Positions 51,305-60,482 of a stretch of 64,000 nt of DNA are shown one piece after another; the stretch's first letter is position 1; each line of letters opens with the position of its first letter. The notes below the pieces were generated by a model. That model saw nothing but the letters and a program-made list of their open reading frames with translations, was not told the DNA's origin and searched no databases. This stretch comes from Nostoc mirabile CHAB5784 (GTDB lineage: Bacteria > Cyanobacteriota > Cyanobacteriia > Cyanobacteriales > Nostocaceae), in assembly GCF_020829645.1 (NCBI RefSeq), contig NZ_JAIVFS010000002.1:186001-250000 (forward strand). Reading direction: 5' to 3'. The translations under genes were made by a program, and so were the position numbers.

Positions 51305-51720
51305 GAGTTATCCTTGATGTAAATGTTTGGATTTCAGCCTTGTTGTGGGGAGGTGTTCCTGGTAAAACCTTGCGTTTAGCAAGAAATCAACAAATTAATA
51401 TATTTGCTTCTGAATTTTTATTATTAGAACTAGAAACAACTTTAAAACGTGATAAATTTCAACTACGACTACAACAAAGAGGTTATACGATTGAGGATTT
51501 GATTTCTGTAGTCAAGGGTTTATTAAATGATTGTCCAACTGTCTCTGTAGATGCTCCTCAATTACGCGATACAAAAGATAATTTAGTTTTGGCTGCGGCT
51601 GTTGCGGCAAATGCTGAAGCAATTGTTACTGGTGATTTAGATTTATTGGTGTTGATAGAATTTAACGGAATTCCAATTTTAACTCCGCAAGATTTTTTAA
51701 GTCGTTATTTCTTAGATTAA
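51301..51720 (+). CDS. PIN-domain toxin
   Basis: 139 residues. PIN nuclease acids are in place: D6 in ILDVNVWISALL, E in LLLELETTL, D in LRDTKDNLVLAAA and TGDLDLL. It belongs to the family annotated as putative toxin component of PIN type. Target RNA is unknown. Translationally coupled to the antitoxin upstream. Confidence 0.88.
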   Translation: MRVILDVNVWISALLWGGVPGKTLRLARNQQINIFASEFLLLELETTLKRDKFQLRLQQRGYTIEDLISVVKGLLNDCPTVSVDAPQLRDTKDNLVLAAAVAANAEAIVTGDLDLLVLIEFNGIPILTPQDFLSRYFLD

Positions 51721-51754
51721 GTTTTAGCGTTGTTGTCTGAAGGTGTCTCCTGAT

Positions 51755-52351
51755 ATGTCATATAGTGATTTTACTTTAGAGAAAATTAAACAGAATTTTC
51801 AAATAAATACTATTGAGCAAACTAATATTTTTGCTAATATATCTGAGATAGAATCCAGTGATTTATTAAAAGAAATTCTTCAATATAATTTACCTATAGC
51901 TATTGCTAGCAATAGTGAAAAAGCTCGCTCTGAGATGATTATTTCTCCGATTTTACTAGATTTGAGACGACAATTAAATGACCAGATAAATTTGTTTTCT
52001 GGTGTTGAATTCAATGTTGATCCGGCACAAGGTTTAAATGGAATCTGTGATTTTATAATTACCCGTTCTCTAGAAAGACTAATTATCACTGCACCAGTTA
52101 TTATTATTGTAGAAGCTAAAAAAGAAAACATTACTGCTGGTTTAGGACAATGTGTAGCCGAAATGTTAGCAGCAAGAATATTTAACGAACGAGCAGGTAA
52201 TGAAAATTTGATAATTTATGGAACTGTCACAACTGGAAGTATTTGGCAATTTTTAAAATTAGAAGGTCAATCTATCCAGATTGATTTAAGTGAATATTAT
52301 CTTAAAGATGTCAATAAAATTTTAGGGATCTTAGCTAGTGGTGTCCGCTAA
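51755..52351 (+). CDS. PD-(D/E)XK nuclease-like protein
   Basis: 198 residues from the ATG at 51755 (AAGGTG 9 nt upstream; a GTG at 51743 is also in frame). Candidate nuclease core: NGICDFIITRS, then IIIVEAKKENITAGLGQCVAEML, the D...EAK pattern of restriction-type folds. Similar proteins are common in cyanobacteria, often near toxin-antitoxin or restriction genes. No methyltransferase partner is adjacent, so a complete restriction system is not supported. The role is unknown. Confidence 0.65.
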   Translation: MSYSDFTLEKIKQNFQINTIEQTNIFANISEIESSDLLKEILQYNLPIAIASNSEKARSEMIISPILLDLRRQLNDQINLFSGVEFNVDPAQGLNGICDFIITRSLERLIITAPVIIIVEAKKENITAGLGQCVAEMLAARIFNERAGNENLIIYGTVTTGSIWQFLKLEGQSIQIDLSEYYLKDVNKILGILASGVR

Positions 52352-52381
52352 AAAAATTATAATGAAGTAGCGATCGCATCC

Positions 52382-52798
52382 CTAAAACACCCGCTCAAAA
52401 GGTTTTTTCCGATAACGCCGATAAATATCAAAATCACTGTCCAAAGTAGCGATCGCAGCAATATCTAAACGCTCTGAAATGACAATCAAAGATAAATCTG
52501 CAAAATCCCCTGGTAAATCTCTGTACTGAGTATTCAACTCAGCAATGCGCGAAAAATCTTGCGGCAATAGTTGCTCACACTCATAGAGTTGTTTGGCAAC
52601 ATCTAGAAGAAAGTCGTTTTGTGTGCGCCAATCAAAGTTCAGCAACCACACCACTTCTGCAATACAAATAGGCGTAGTTACCAGCCTGGAAGTACAGTTT
52701 TCAAAGAAGCGACGCACCTGTTGGTGATACTGATCTCTGGCGCTGTAGTACGCAAACAAAAACCCGCTATCCGCGAGTATGAGCGGGTAGTAGGTCAT
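52382..52798 (-). CDS. VapC-type PIN-domain toxin
   Basis: 138 residues. PIN acids D10 (ILADSGFLFAYY), E48 (CIAEVVWLL), D98 (GDFADLSLI) and the late D (TLDSDF). Its start overlaps the antitoxin stop by 4 bp. This second PIN module is on the opposite strand to the first and unrelated in sequence. Confidence 0.88.
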   Translation of the reverse strand: MTYYPLILADSGFLFAYYSARDQYHQQVRRFFENCTSRLVTTPICIAEVVWLLNFDWRTQNDFLLDVAKQLYECEQLLPQDFSRIAELNTQYRDLPGDFADLSLIVISERLDIAAIATLDSDFDIYRRYRKKPFERVF

Positions 52799-53049
52799 GG
52801 GTGGCGCTTGTTCAGATATTGAGCGATCGCTTTTTTACGGTTTGAGCGTTCCGATAAATCCGTTGGTGCATCTTGTAGCAGATGTTCAGGGTGTCCACCC
52901 CGCCTCTCTACCAAAGTTTTACCCGCTTGTAAGGTTAGCCAGCGTTCAGCAATCAAGCGTCGGATCAATTCACTCTTTTCCGTTTGCTCGTGAGCTAAAA
53001 TATCGGCTAGCTGCCGTTCTGTTTCTTCATCCAGCCTGACACTGAGCAT
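52795..53049 (-). CDS. VapB-type antitoxin (ribbon-helix-helix)
   Basis: About 84 residues from ATG 53049 (MLSVRLDEETERQLADIL), an RHH N-terminus followed by a toxin-binding tail. ATG 53061 is the alternative, but that codon overlaps the left half of the likely operator, so the later start is preferred. The frame is open to 53166 without useful features. It pairs with the VapC gene. Confidence 0.78.
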   Translation of the reverse strand: MLSVRLDEETERQLADILAHEQTEKSELIRRLIAERWLTLQAGKTLVERRGGHPEHLLQDAPTDLSERSNRKKAIAQYLNKRHP

Positions 53050-53059
53050 AACTTTTATC

Positions 53060-53087
53060 ATACTTGCAATACACGTATGACAAGTAT
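53060..53087 (-). promoter_or_regulatory. Candidate operator for VapBC
   Basis: Inverted repeat ATACTTG (53060-53066) and CAAGTAT (53081-53087) with a 14-nt spacer, just upstream of the antitoxin start. The geometry suits an autorepressing RHH antitoxin. Confidence 0.5.
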
Positions 53088-53240
53088 AACGCGGATTAGT
53101 TAAATTTTGTTTGAATTTCGCACCAGCCAAACCCAAAATACAAATAATCTCACGCCCAAACACCAAAACACTACTCTGCGTTTTTGCGCTTCTGCGTGAG
53201 ATTTCCCACTACCACTAAATTAGTATTCAATATGCCTAGC

Positions 53241-54221
53241 CTACTTTAACCATCGCGCCGCATCTTTGGCATGATAAGTCAAAATCAAATCTGCACCAGC
53301 CCGTTTAAACCCAGTTAAAGTTTCCAAAACCACTCGCTCTTCATCAATCCAACCATTGAGAGCCGCAGCTTTCACCATCGCATACTCACCAGAAACATTG
53401 TAAGCCGCAACTGGTAAGTTACTCGCTTCCTTCACCCGCCAGATAATGTCCATGTATGCCAAGGCTGGCTTAACCATGAGCATATCCGCACCTTCAGCGA
53501 TATCCAATTCAATCTCTTTAATCGCTTCCTTGGCGTTACCTGGGTCCATTTGGTAAGTTCTTCTGTCCCCAAATTGCGGTGTCGAGTCTGCTGCATCCCG
53601 AAACGGGCCATAATAACCCGAAGCATACTTAGCAGCATAAGACAAAATCGGTGTATCTTGAAATCCGGCTTCATCCAAACCCACACGAATTGCCTGGACA
53701 AAGCCATCCATCATCCCAGAAGGCGCGATGATATCGGCACCAGCTTTTGCTTGAGAAACTGCTGTTTTTTTCAACAATTCCAGAGTAGGGTCATTTAAAA
53801 CTCGTCCTGTTAAATCACCAACTTCTAAATAACCACAATGACCGTGACTAGTGTACTCACATAAACAAGTATCGGCAATTACAATCAAATCTGGCACTGC
53901 TGCTTTTACCGCCGTCGCTGCTTTTTGGACGATACCGCAATCATGCCAAGCGCCAGTAGCATCCACATCTTTATCAGCCGGAATCCCAAATAGAATAATA
54001 GAAGGAATTCCTAAGTCGTAAACTTCTTTTGCCTCTTCGACAATTTTATCTACCGAAAGTTGGTAGACTCCGGGCATCGATTTTACTTCGTTAGCGATTC
54101 CCTCACCCGGTACAGCAAATAGTGGGTAAATTAAATCGCTTGTTGTCAAAACAGTTTCACGAACCATCCGGCGCAATTGAGGATGAGTACGCAGACGACG
54201 GGGGCGATGTATAGGAAACAT
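53241..54221 (-). CDS. hemB: Delta-aminolevulinic acid dehydratase (porphobilinogen synthase)
   Basis: Condenses two ALA molecules in heme and chlorophyll synthesis. 326 residues. The Schiff-base lysines are in [10 protein letters not shown] and within the APSGMMDG region, and [14 protein letters not shown] carries the cysteine/metal segment. Single gene. No anomalies were seen. Confidence 0.96.
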   Translation of the reverse strand: MFPIHRPRRLRTHPQLRRMVRETVLTTSDLIYPLFAVPGEGIANEVKSMPGVYQLSVDKIVEEAKEVYDLGIPSIILFGIPADKDVDATGAWHDCGIVQKAATAVKAAVPDLIVIADTCLCEYTSHGHCGYLEVGDLTGRVLNDPTLELLKKTAVSQAKAGADIIAPSGMMDGFVQAIRVGLDEAGFQDTPILSYAAKYASGYYGPFRDAADSTPQFGDRRTYQMDPGNAKEAIKEIELDIAEGADMLMVKPALAYMDIIWRVKEASNLPVAAYNVSGEYAMVKAAALNGWIDEERVVLETLTGFKRAGADLILTYHAKDAARWLK

Positions 54222-54656
54222 AAAATTTTATGAAGAAAAACAACGCAAATGGACACAAAACAAACCGTCACAAAAGCAGGCTAAAATTTTCCTGCCGTCA
54301 GACAGACTACAAACAGTGCTTAACTGTCCTTTGCCCTACTCTTAATCAAGTTGTGGGGCAATTTTGTATTCTACAGCTTGGTTGCATCTATCCGACGGGC
54401 TGGAAAAAAAACAACATAGTAAGCAATTCAAAATTCACGCATTCAAAATGATAAGACTGTCTGTTGGCAAAATCGTGGGGAATTGAGGGTTGAAATTTAA
54501 ACGCATAGGCGCTTTGCCTTCCCGCAGGGTAGTGGCGCAGAGGTAAACGCAAAGGGATGCAGAGAATTCGCTACGAATTAATGAAATGTTGTACTTGGTA
54601 GCAAATAAATGACAATTACCAATGACCTTATGCCCCATGCCCTATGATAATTTGTA
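54222..54656. other. Spacer between hemB and DUF4870 gene
   Basis: About 430 bp. Contains a short repeat stretch (ttcccgcagggtagtggcgcag near 54520) and a few atgcccc/atgccct units (54628-54645). A 73-codon plus-strand frame (54230-54451) has no features. The hemB promoter should lie at 54222-54350. Confidence 0.5.
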
Positions 54657-55016
54657 TTAAAAAACTCGGAAAATATAGGGATAACGGAAGGGTATATCAG
54701 GATTGCTGAAAACTCCGATAAGTGCCCAAATTGTTAATCCCCAGTGTAATAGATATCCCAGACCGGCTAATGGCCCCAGCAATAATAGAGGTAACACTAA
54801 CCAACCGAATAGAAAAAACAGCGCTCCCAGAATTCCTCCATAAAGCCAGACGTTGAAGTGGAAATTAATGGATTCTTTGGCGTTTTCTTTAACAACAGGA
54901 TCATCAGATACGAACAGTATGGCAATAGGTATACCTACAGATACCAATGTCGTGCTGAGAAAAATGGCTCCATGAGACAAGGCGGATAAAAGCTTTCGCT
55001 TATCTGTGTCGTACAT
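54657..55016 (-). CDS. DUF4870 membrane protein
   Basis: 119 residues with three hydrophobic helices. The pattern LSALSHGAIFLSTTLVS followed by SDDPVVKENAKESINFHFN is typical of DUF4870 (small Tic20-like membrane proteins). No function is established. The stop is followed by caatgcc-type units. Confidence 0.75.
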   Translation of the reverse strand: MYDTDKRKLLSALSHGAIFLSTTLVSVGIPIAILFVSDDPVVKENAKESINFHFNVWLYGGILGALFFLFGWLVLPLLLLGPLAGLGYLLHWGLTIWALIGVFSNPDIPFRYPYIFRVF

Positions 55017-55141
55017 TGCTTTCTCCTATTTGGTCAGATTGTTGGTTATATTACGACCCTATCACGAGCATCGTTGTCTTAAGATTAAAAGACTTACTAG
55101 AGTCAAAAAAAAATTAAGCTAGCTAACAAACAAATACACTT

Positions 55142-56770
55142 ATGTCTACTGAACTTCAGTCTGAACTTATTCAAGCAGTTGAACTTCGCCGCAACTTTGC
55201 GATTATTTCTCACCCTGATGCAGGTAAAACTACACTAACAGAAAAACTACTCTTATACGGAGGTGCAATTCACGAAGCTGGGGCGGTTAAGGCGCGACGG
55301 GCACAGCGTAAGGCGACCTCTGACTGGATGGCGATGGAACAACAACGGGGTATTTCTATTACTTCCACGGTGTTGCAATTTGAATACCGGGACTGCCAGA
55401 TAAATTTATTAGACACTCCCGGACACCAAGACTTCAGTGAAGATACGTATCGCACCCTTGCCGCCGCCGATAATGCAGTGATGTTAATTGATGCGGCAAA
55501 AGGTTTGGAACCCCAAACCCGCAAATTATTTGAAGTGTGTAAGTTACGGGGTATCCCAATTTTTACATTTATCAACAAGCTCGATCGCCCAGGAAGAGAA
55601 CCTCTGGAATTGTTGGATGAAATTGAGCAAGAACTGGGATTGCAAACCTATGCGGTAAACTGGCCGATTGGTATGGGCGATCGCTTTAAAGGTGTTTTTG
55701 ACCGACACAAGCAACAAATTCACCTGTTTGAACGCAGCGCCCACGGCAGCCGAGAAGCCCGTGATACGATAGTGGAATTAGGCGATCCGAGAATAGAAGA
55801 GCAGCTAGAACAAAGCCTGTACTACCAACTGAAAAATGATCTGGAACTGTTAGATGGAGTTGGGCCAGAGTTAGATTTGCAGTTGGTACACGAAGGCAAA
55901 ATGACTCCTGTGTTTTTTGGTAGCGCCATGACTAACTTTGGCGTAGAGTTGTTCCTCAAGTATTTCCTCGACTATGCCCTCAAACCCGGATCTCACTACA
56001 GCAGTGTTGGCGAAGTTCCCCCTACATACCCGGAATTTTCGGGGTTTGTCTTCAAACTGCAAGCGAATATGGACCCGAAACATCGCGATCGCGTCGCATT
56101 TATCCGGGTCTGCACTGGTAAGTTTGAAAAAGATATGATGGTGAATCACGCCCGCATTGGTAAAATCATCCGTCTGTCTCGCCCGCAAAAACTCTTTGCC
56201 CAAGAGCGAGAATCGATTGATGTGGCTTATCCTGGCGATGTGATCGGTTTGAACAATCCTGGTGTTTTTGCGATCGGGGATACAATTTACACGGGACAAA
56301 AGCTCGAATATGAGGGGATTCCGTATTTCTCGCCGGAACTGTTTGCATCTCTGAGGAATCCCAACCCCTCGAAGTCTAAACAATTCCAAAAAGGCGTTGC
56401 GGAATTGCGCGAAGAAGGTGCTGTGCAAATTATGTATTCAACTGATGAAGCCAAGCGCGATCCAATTTTGGCGGCGGTGGGTCAGTTGCAATTTGAGGTG
56501 GTGCAGTTTCGCTTACAAAATGAGTATGGTGTAGAAACCATATTAGACTTATTGCCCTACAGTGTCGCCCGTTGGGTTGAGGGTGGTTGGGAAGCATTAG
56601 AAAAAGTGGGACGAATATTCAATACCACTACAGTTAAAGACAGTATGGGACGACCAGTGTTGCTATTCCGCAATGAATGGAATTGTCAACAATTACTGGG
56701 CGACCATCCAGAGTTAAAATTAAGCGCGATTGCCCCAGTTTTTTCTAGTCAACAACCAGTGGAGGAATGA
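55142..56770 (+). CDS. prfC: Peptide chain release factor 3
   Basis: GTPase that recycles RF1/RF2. 542 residues. [31 protein letters not shown] and [11 protein letters not shown] match RF3 rather than EF-G. Full length with domains 2 and 3 ([13 protein letters not shown]). Divergent from the DUF4870 gene. A cagaatt array starts about 10 bp after the stop. Confidence 0.95.
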   Translation: MSTELQSELIQAVELRRNFAIISHPDAGKTTLTEKLLLYGGAIHEAGAVKARRAQRKATSDWMAMEQQRGISITSTVLQFEYRDCQINLLDTPGHQDFSEDTYRTLAAADNAVMLIDAAKGLEPQTRKLFEVCKLRGIPIFTFINKLDRPGREPLELLDEIEQELGLQTYAVNWPIGMGDRFKGVFDRHKQQIHLFERSAHGSREARDTIVELGDPRIEEQLEQSLYYQLKNDLELLDGVGPELDLQLVHEGKMTPVFFGSAMTNFGVELFLKYFLDYALKPGSHYSSVGEVPPTYPEFSGFVFKLQANMDPKHRDRVAFIRVCTGKFEKDMMVNHARIGKIIRLSRPQKLFAQERESIDVAYPGDVIGLNNPGVFAIGDTIYTGQKLEYEGIPYFSPELFASLRNPNPSKSKQFQKGVAELREEGAVQIMYSTDEAKRDPILAAVGQLQFEVVQFRLQNEYGVETILDLLPYSVARWVEGGWEALEKVGRIFNTTTVKDSMGRPVLLFRNEWNCQQLLGDHPELKLSAIAPVFSSQQPVEE

Positions 56771-56850
56771 AGAAGAATACAGAATTCAGAATCCAGAATT
56801 CAGAATTAGTCCTACAAAAGAGCCAACTGAATTCTGACGACTGACGCCTT
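56768..56850. repeat. Composite element with cagaatt arms after prfC
   Basis: Left arm tacagaattcagaatccag... (56779-56803), short core, inverse right arm caactgaattctgacgactg. Same arm class as 32571-32772. Confidence 0.75.
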
Positions 56851-56974
56851 TATTCTTTCTTGATTTTTCATTTGACAAGCAAAACTTGAGCGCGGTTGAT
56901 TTCCACGGCATCCGAGGTTCGCGCTTTTGCACAAACGTGGATCATTTAGAAGAGATTGGAGTGCCAGAATTTGT

Positions 56975-59254
56975 ATGCCTTCACATGCCAAACCGTCTTT
57001 GGAGGCTGGTTTAGTTGCCCTCAAGCAGGGAAATTACCAAACAGCGATCGCTCAACTAGAACCTATTGCTAGCAGCCAAAGTAATGGTACTGCTAGCTTA
57101 CAAGCCCAGGTTGGTTTAGTGATGGCTTATGCACGGATTGGAGAAGCCTCCAAAGCGATCGCTATTTCTCAGAATCTCATTGAGAGTAACAATCCGCAAG
57201 TTCAAGAGTGGGCAACACGCGCTCTCGAACACCTGACAAAACGTCAAAAACGCGATCGAGAATCAAAAAATATCGAAACTGGATTTGTTGCTTTTGATAA
57301 TTCAACCCCAGATTCAACGCCAGATTCAACCCCAGTTACTCCTCCGGAAACTTCTACATTAGAGGAACCAAAAGATCAAGTAATAGAAAGCAAGAGCAAT
57401 GATACCCCGTCGATGGTGCCACTAGCTAAACTCAAAGCTACAGTAGCGACACCATTGCCAGCAGCAGGATCTGTACCCTTAAGCGGCTTCATGGGTTCTG
57501 TTACCCGCACCCAAGCTAAATTATTCGGCGTTATTTATTGGCGACAAGCACAACGCGCCAGAGCATGGCAACCCCTACGTAAACCAAAATTAATCCCTTT
57601 ACGGTTGCTAACAGCAGGAACATTCATTGCTCTGTTTTGGGTGATCCGAGAAATGCTCAAGTTCGCAATGGGATTCATCAACCAGACTCTAGTCAAACTA
57701 CCTTATCTAGAGCCATTGCAGCTTTTATACCGCGACCCTACTAAATTGTTGCTAATAGTATTGGTGATTTTGATTGGAGTATCACCTTGGTTGTTGGATC
57801 TGCTACTGGCAAACTTGTATGGTCAGCGAGAATTTTCCAAAGATGTATTGAATGCCCATAGCCGCGAAGCTGTTCGGGTGCTACAACGTTGTTGCCAACA
57901 GAGGCACTGGCCGTTACCCAAACTGCGGATTTTACCAATGGCTGCACCAATTATCCTGACCTATGGTAGTTTACCACGTAATGCCAGGATTGTTGTAAGT
58001 CAGGGGCTATTAGAGCAACTAGCTGATGATGAAATCGCCATTATCTACGCCACGCAGCTAGGGCATATTGCTCACTGGGATTTTGCTGTGATGTCTTTGT
58101 TGCTGCTGGTGACACTACCAATTCATCAGCTATATCAGCAAGTGTCGAACTGGGGAGACAAAATATCAGGGAAAATTTGGCGATCGCCGGTGACAATTCT
58201 AGCTAGTATCGTTTATGGAGTTTGGTGTTTGCTGACTGGGACTGCATTATGGTTGTCGCGGTTGCGGCTTTATTATAGCGATCGCGTCGCCTCTGAAATT
58301 ACTGGTAATCCCAATGCCCTGATTCGCGCTTTACTCAAAATTGCCATTGGCATTGCAGCTGATATCCAAAAAGAAGAAGAAACAAGTTGGCAACTAGAAA
58401 GCTTAAATCTCTTGACACCAGTCAGCCAGCAACAGAGCCTTTCTTTGGGCACTATTGCCAGCAATCTATCTTTTGAATCATTTTTGAAGTGGGATACTGC
58501 CAATCCCTATCGCCGATGGTTTACGATTAATAATAGTCATCCCCTGATGGGCGATCGCATCGAACGCCTCTGCCAAATAGCCCGTCACTGGCATCTAGAC
58601 ACCGAATTACATTTTGCTAGCGTTCCATCAAAAGTTAAGCGTCAGTCTTTCTTATTACAAATCGCTCCCTGGTTGGGAATTCCTCTAGGGGTTCTGTTTG
58701 CAGGTTTCGTCTGGCTAACCTGGCAACTAGCATTCGCACTCAAGTTTTTAAATCTAAAGTGGATATATGAAGATTGGTCTTTCATTACAGGCTGCCTTCT
58801 GATTGGCTTTAGCATCGGTACAGTGATGCGGATTAATTCTTTCTTCCCCGATATTAAACCTGCCACTGTGCAAAATGACGATTACCTACCCAACCTGTTA
58901 GCTGACCCTTCTGCCTTACCAATTGATAGCATCAGCGTGCGTCTTGTGGGTAAATTATTAGGTCGTCAAGGCACTAGCAACTCCCTAGCGCAAGATTTAA
59001 TCCTTCAATCCAGCGCAGGTTTAGTGAAATTACACCACGTTTCTTGGCTAGGACAGCCAGTCAATCACCAGGATCTCATTGGTAGGCAAATTATTGTCAC
59101 AGGTTGGTTCCGCCGAGGAGCAACACCTTGGATCGATATCCAAACCCTGGAAACTCAAAGTGGTAAAACCATTCATAGCCCTCATCCCATTTGGTCTACT
59201 TTTTTAGCAGTTGCAGCACAGGCTTGGGGCGCATACGTTTTTCTCACTGGTTAG
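56975..59254 (+). CDS. TPR plus M48-like membrane protein with degraded protease motif
   Basis: About 759 residues from ATG 56975 (MPSHAKPSLEAGLVALKQGN); a TTG 48 bases upstream is also in frame. TPR-like N-terminus (about 1-110), low-complexity STPDSTPDSTP linker, several membrane helices, and an M48/HtpX-like domain. Where active members have HEXXH, this has TQLGH (IIYATQLGHIAHWDF); the downstream Glu ligand region reads YYSDRVASEITGNPNAL, so Zn binding is probably lost. The C-terminus has an extra beta-rich domain. It is likely an inactive relative acting as scaffold or regulator. The TAG stop is inside a gtcatta array. Confidence 0.75.
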   Translation: MPSHAKPSLEAGLVALKQGNYQTAIAQLEPIASSQSNGTASLQAQVGLVMAYARIGEASKAIAISQNLIESNNPQVQEWATRALEHLTKRQKRDRESKNIETGFVAFDNSTPDSTPDSTPVTPPETSTLEEPKDQVIESKSNDTPSMVPLAKLKATVATPLPAAGSVPLSGFMGSVTRTQAKLFGVIYWRQAQRARAWQPLRKPKLIPLRLLTAGTFIALFWVIREMLKFAMGFINQTLVKLPYLEPLQLLYRDPTKLLLIVLVILIGVSPWLLDLLLANLYGQREFSKDVLNAHSREAVRVLQRCCQQRHWPLPKLRILPMAAPIILTYGSLPRNARIVVSQGLLEQLADDEIAIIYATQLGHIAHWDFAVMSLLLLVTLPIHQLYQQVSNWGDKISGKIWRSPVTILASIVYGVWCLLTGTALWLSRLRLYYSDRVASEITGNPNALIRALLKIAIGIAADIQKEEETSWQLESLNLLTPVSQQQSLSLGTIASNLSFESFLKWDTANPYRRWFTINNSHPLMGDRIERLCQIARHWHLDTELHFASVPSKVKRQSFLLQIAPWLGIPLGVLFAGFVWLTWQLAFALKFLNLKWIYEDWSFITGCLLIGFSIGTVMRINSFFPDIKPATVQNDDYLPNLLADPSALPIDSISVRLVGKLLGRQGTSNSLAQDLILQSSAGLVKLHHVSWLGQPVNHQDLIGRQIIVTGWFRRGATPWIDIQTLETQSGKTIHSPHPIWSTFLAVAAQAWGAYVFLTG

Positions 59255-59318
59255 TCATTAGTCATTGGTCATTGGTCATTAACAAAGGACAAAGGACAAA
59301 GGACAAAGGACAAATCGG
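59251..59318. repeat. gtcatta/aaaggac array after the M48-like gene
   Basis: gttagtcattagtcattgg-type array (59251-59281) starting in the stop codon, then inverse-type units aaaggac (59284-59315). Confidence 0.8.
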
Positions 59319-59353
59319 AATGTAAACAAAAGTTGCAGGTTTTTTTTCAAAGT

Positions 59354-59371
59354 GTTACATTTATTTACACA
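59354..59371 (+). promoter_or_regulatory. HLR1-like (RpaB) site
   Basis: GTTACATT-TA-TTTACACA: two 8-bp direct repeats separated by 2 bp, matching the HLR1 consensus (G/T)TTACA(T/A)(T/A)NN(G/T)TTACA(T/A)(T/A) with one mismatch. It lies about 45-65 bp before the inferred start of the small RNA, the spacing usual for RpaB activation. Confidence 0.6.
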
Positions 59372-59417
59372 AACAATAGCAAACGACATAACTCAGCACT
59401 ACAGCTTAGTTATGAAT

Positions 59418-59497
59418 TCGGATGCTTTTCCCCCGCTCCATACTTTTTATCCTCCCAACACAGCAGGAAATTAACCAGCCACTGGCTGGTTTTTGTT
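59418..59497 (+). ncRNA. Candidate light-responsive small RNA (possibly PsrR1-like)
   Basis: Inferred transcript of about 80 nt from near 59418 to the terminator. Its middle is C/U-rich and unstructured (CTTTTTATCCTCCCAACAC at 59442-59460), able to pair with ribosome binding sites, and it ends in a perfect 8-bp hairpin followed by T residues. The HLR1-like element upstream suggests control by RpaB. This architecture resembles PsrR1, the sRNA that represses photosystem I and phycobilisome mRNAs. The identity is not proven; the 5' end is a guess. Confidence 0.5.
59473..59496 (+). terminator. Intrinsic terminator of the candidate sRNA
   Basis: Stem AACCAGCC/GGCTGGTT (59473-59480 with 59484-59491), 3-nt loop ACT, followed by TTTTG. 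No annotated gene precedes it closely, which is what points to a separate small transcript. Confidence 0.8.
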
Positions 59498-59709
59498 TCA
59501 AAATATGCTTGGTTGAATAAAAAATGTGTTTTATGTTACGATGCAGTAATACTAACGTCAGAAATGTATGCGCTAAACTAGCTACGTAGAAAATACCGTG
59601 GTAATGTAAGGAATGGTATTTGATTCTGCGAAAAAGGCATGGAAGAAAGCGTGTACTTTAGCAGGCAATAGACTATTAAATTTACAATTCTTAGAATTAA
59701 GGTGTTATT

Positions 59710-59736
59710 AGCTCACCATACATAGTGTGGGCTTTT
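59710..59736 (+). terminator. Weak terminator-like hairpin in the RRM gene leader
   Basis: 7-bp stem with one G-U pair (AGCTCAC at 59710-59716 with GTGGGCT at 59727-59733), followed by TTT. It could be an attenuator in a long 5' leader, or an unrelated stem. Confidence 0.35.
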
Positions 59737-59907
59737 GGATTAAACAAGCTTGATCCCGACGAAAAACTGTATTGTTGTATAGGTTGACAGTTTCGAGCAA
59801 AAAAATTGGTTTATGGCAGTCTTGGTCAATAGCATCTATTTAAAAGCCAAAGCCAAGTGATTGTTTTCTTGCCTTGCCATGTTCATTCAACTCTGGAGGT
59901 ATAGTTC

Positions 59908-60417
59908 ATGTCCATTCGCCTATATATAGGTAATTTGCCTAAAGAAGAAATAGATCGTCAGGATCTGCAAGCAGTTTTTGCAGCAGAAGGTGATGCTGTA
60001 ACTACTAAATTAATTAAAGACCGTAAAACTGGCAAATGCCGTGGTTTCGGTTTTCTTACAGTCAACAACGACGAACAAGCTGACGAAATTATTGAAAAAT
60101 ATAATGGTCAGATGTTCAAAGACACTCCCATTAAGCTAGAGAAGGCATTACCTCGGACAAAAGGTGATGAGGGTGAGGAGCAACCTCCAAAACCAGTTAC
60201 TCTTGCTGCTAGTAGTACCCCCACTCCTAACCCTAATAGAGAAGGTAGCCGCCGCGAAAAAAGCTCTAAGAAGCCTCGTCGTGGCGGCGGCGGTGGCGGA
60301 GGTTCTCGTGAAAACAGCACCACAACCACCGATTCAGATGCTATTCGTCCAGATCCTCGTTGGGCTTCGGAATTAGAAAAGCTGAAGCAGATGTTAGCTG
60401 CACAAACTACGAATTAA
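59908..60417 (+). CDS. RNA-binding protein with one RRM and Gly/Arg-rich tail
   Basis: 169 residues. The RRM (1-80) has RNP2 LYIGNLP and RNP1 KCRGFGFLTV. Next comes a spacer of Pro/Thr/Ser, then RRGGGGGGG, and a C-terminal amphipathic end (WASELEKLKQML). It is longer than the roughly 100-residue cold-induced Rbp proteins; the extra C-terminal segment marks a separate subgroup. TGGAGG lies 9 nt before the ATG. Likely binds mRNA; cold regulation is possible given the long leader. Confidence 0.9.
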   Translation: MSIRLYIGNLPKEEIDRQDLQAVFAAEGDAVTTKLIKDRKTGKCRGFGFLTVNNDEQADEIIEKYNGQMFKDTPIKLEKALPRTKGDEGEEQPPKPVTLAASSTPTPNPNREGSRREKSSKKPRRGGGGGGGSRENSTTTTDSDAIRPDPRWASELEKLKQMLAAQTTN

Positions 60418-60432
60418 TCCCTAAGGGAGAGA

Positions 60433-60482
60433 AATTAAAAATTAAAAATCAGAATTTTTTTTGATTTTTAATTTTTAATTGT
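60433..60482. repeat. aattaaa heptamer palindrome after the RRM gene
   Basis: aaattaaaaattaaaaatca arm and its inverse (tgatttttaatttttaatt), separated by a few bases, starting 16 bp after the stop. It would form a long A/U hairpin, terminator-like. Confidence 0.7.

Larger units (their letters stand above)
59255..59907. other. Intergenic region before the RRM gene
   Basis: 650 bp holding the repeat array at its start, an HLR1-like site, a candidate small RNA with terminator (to 59497), and then a likely 5' leader of the RRM gene with a weak terminator-like hairpin (59710-59736). Confidence 0.6.

Noticed and set aside
51743..52351. Type I or type II restriction system
   Set aside because: Only one nuclease-like protein; no methyltransferase, specificity subunit or helicase nearby.
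54230..54451. 73-codon plus-strand ORF upstream of hemB
   Set aside because: Lies in the hemB promoter region, divergent, with no similarity pattern.
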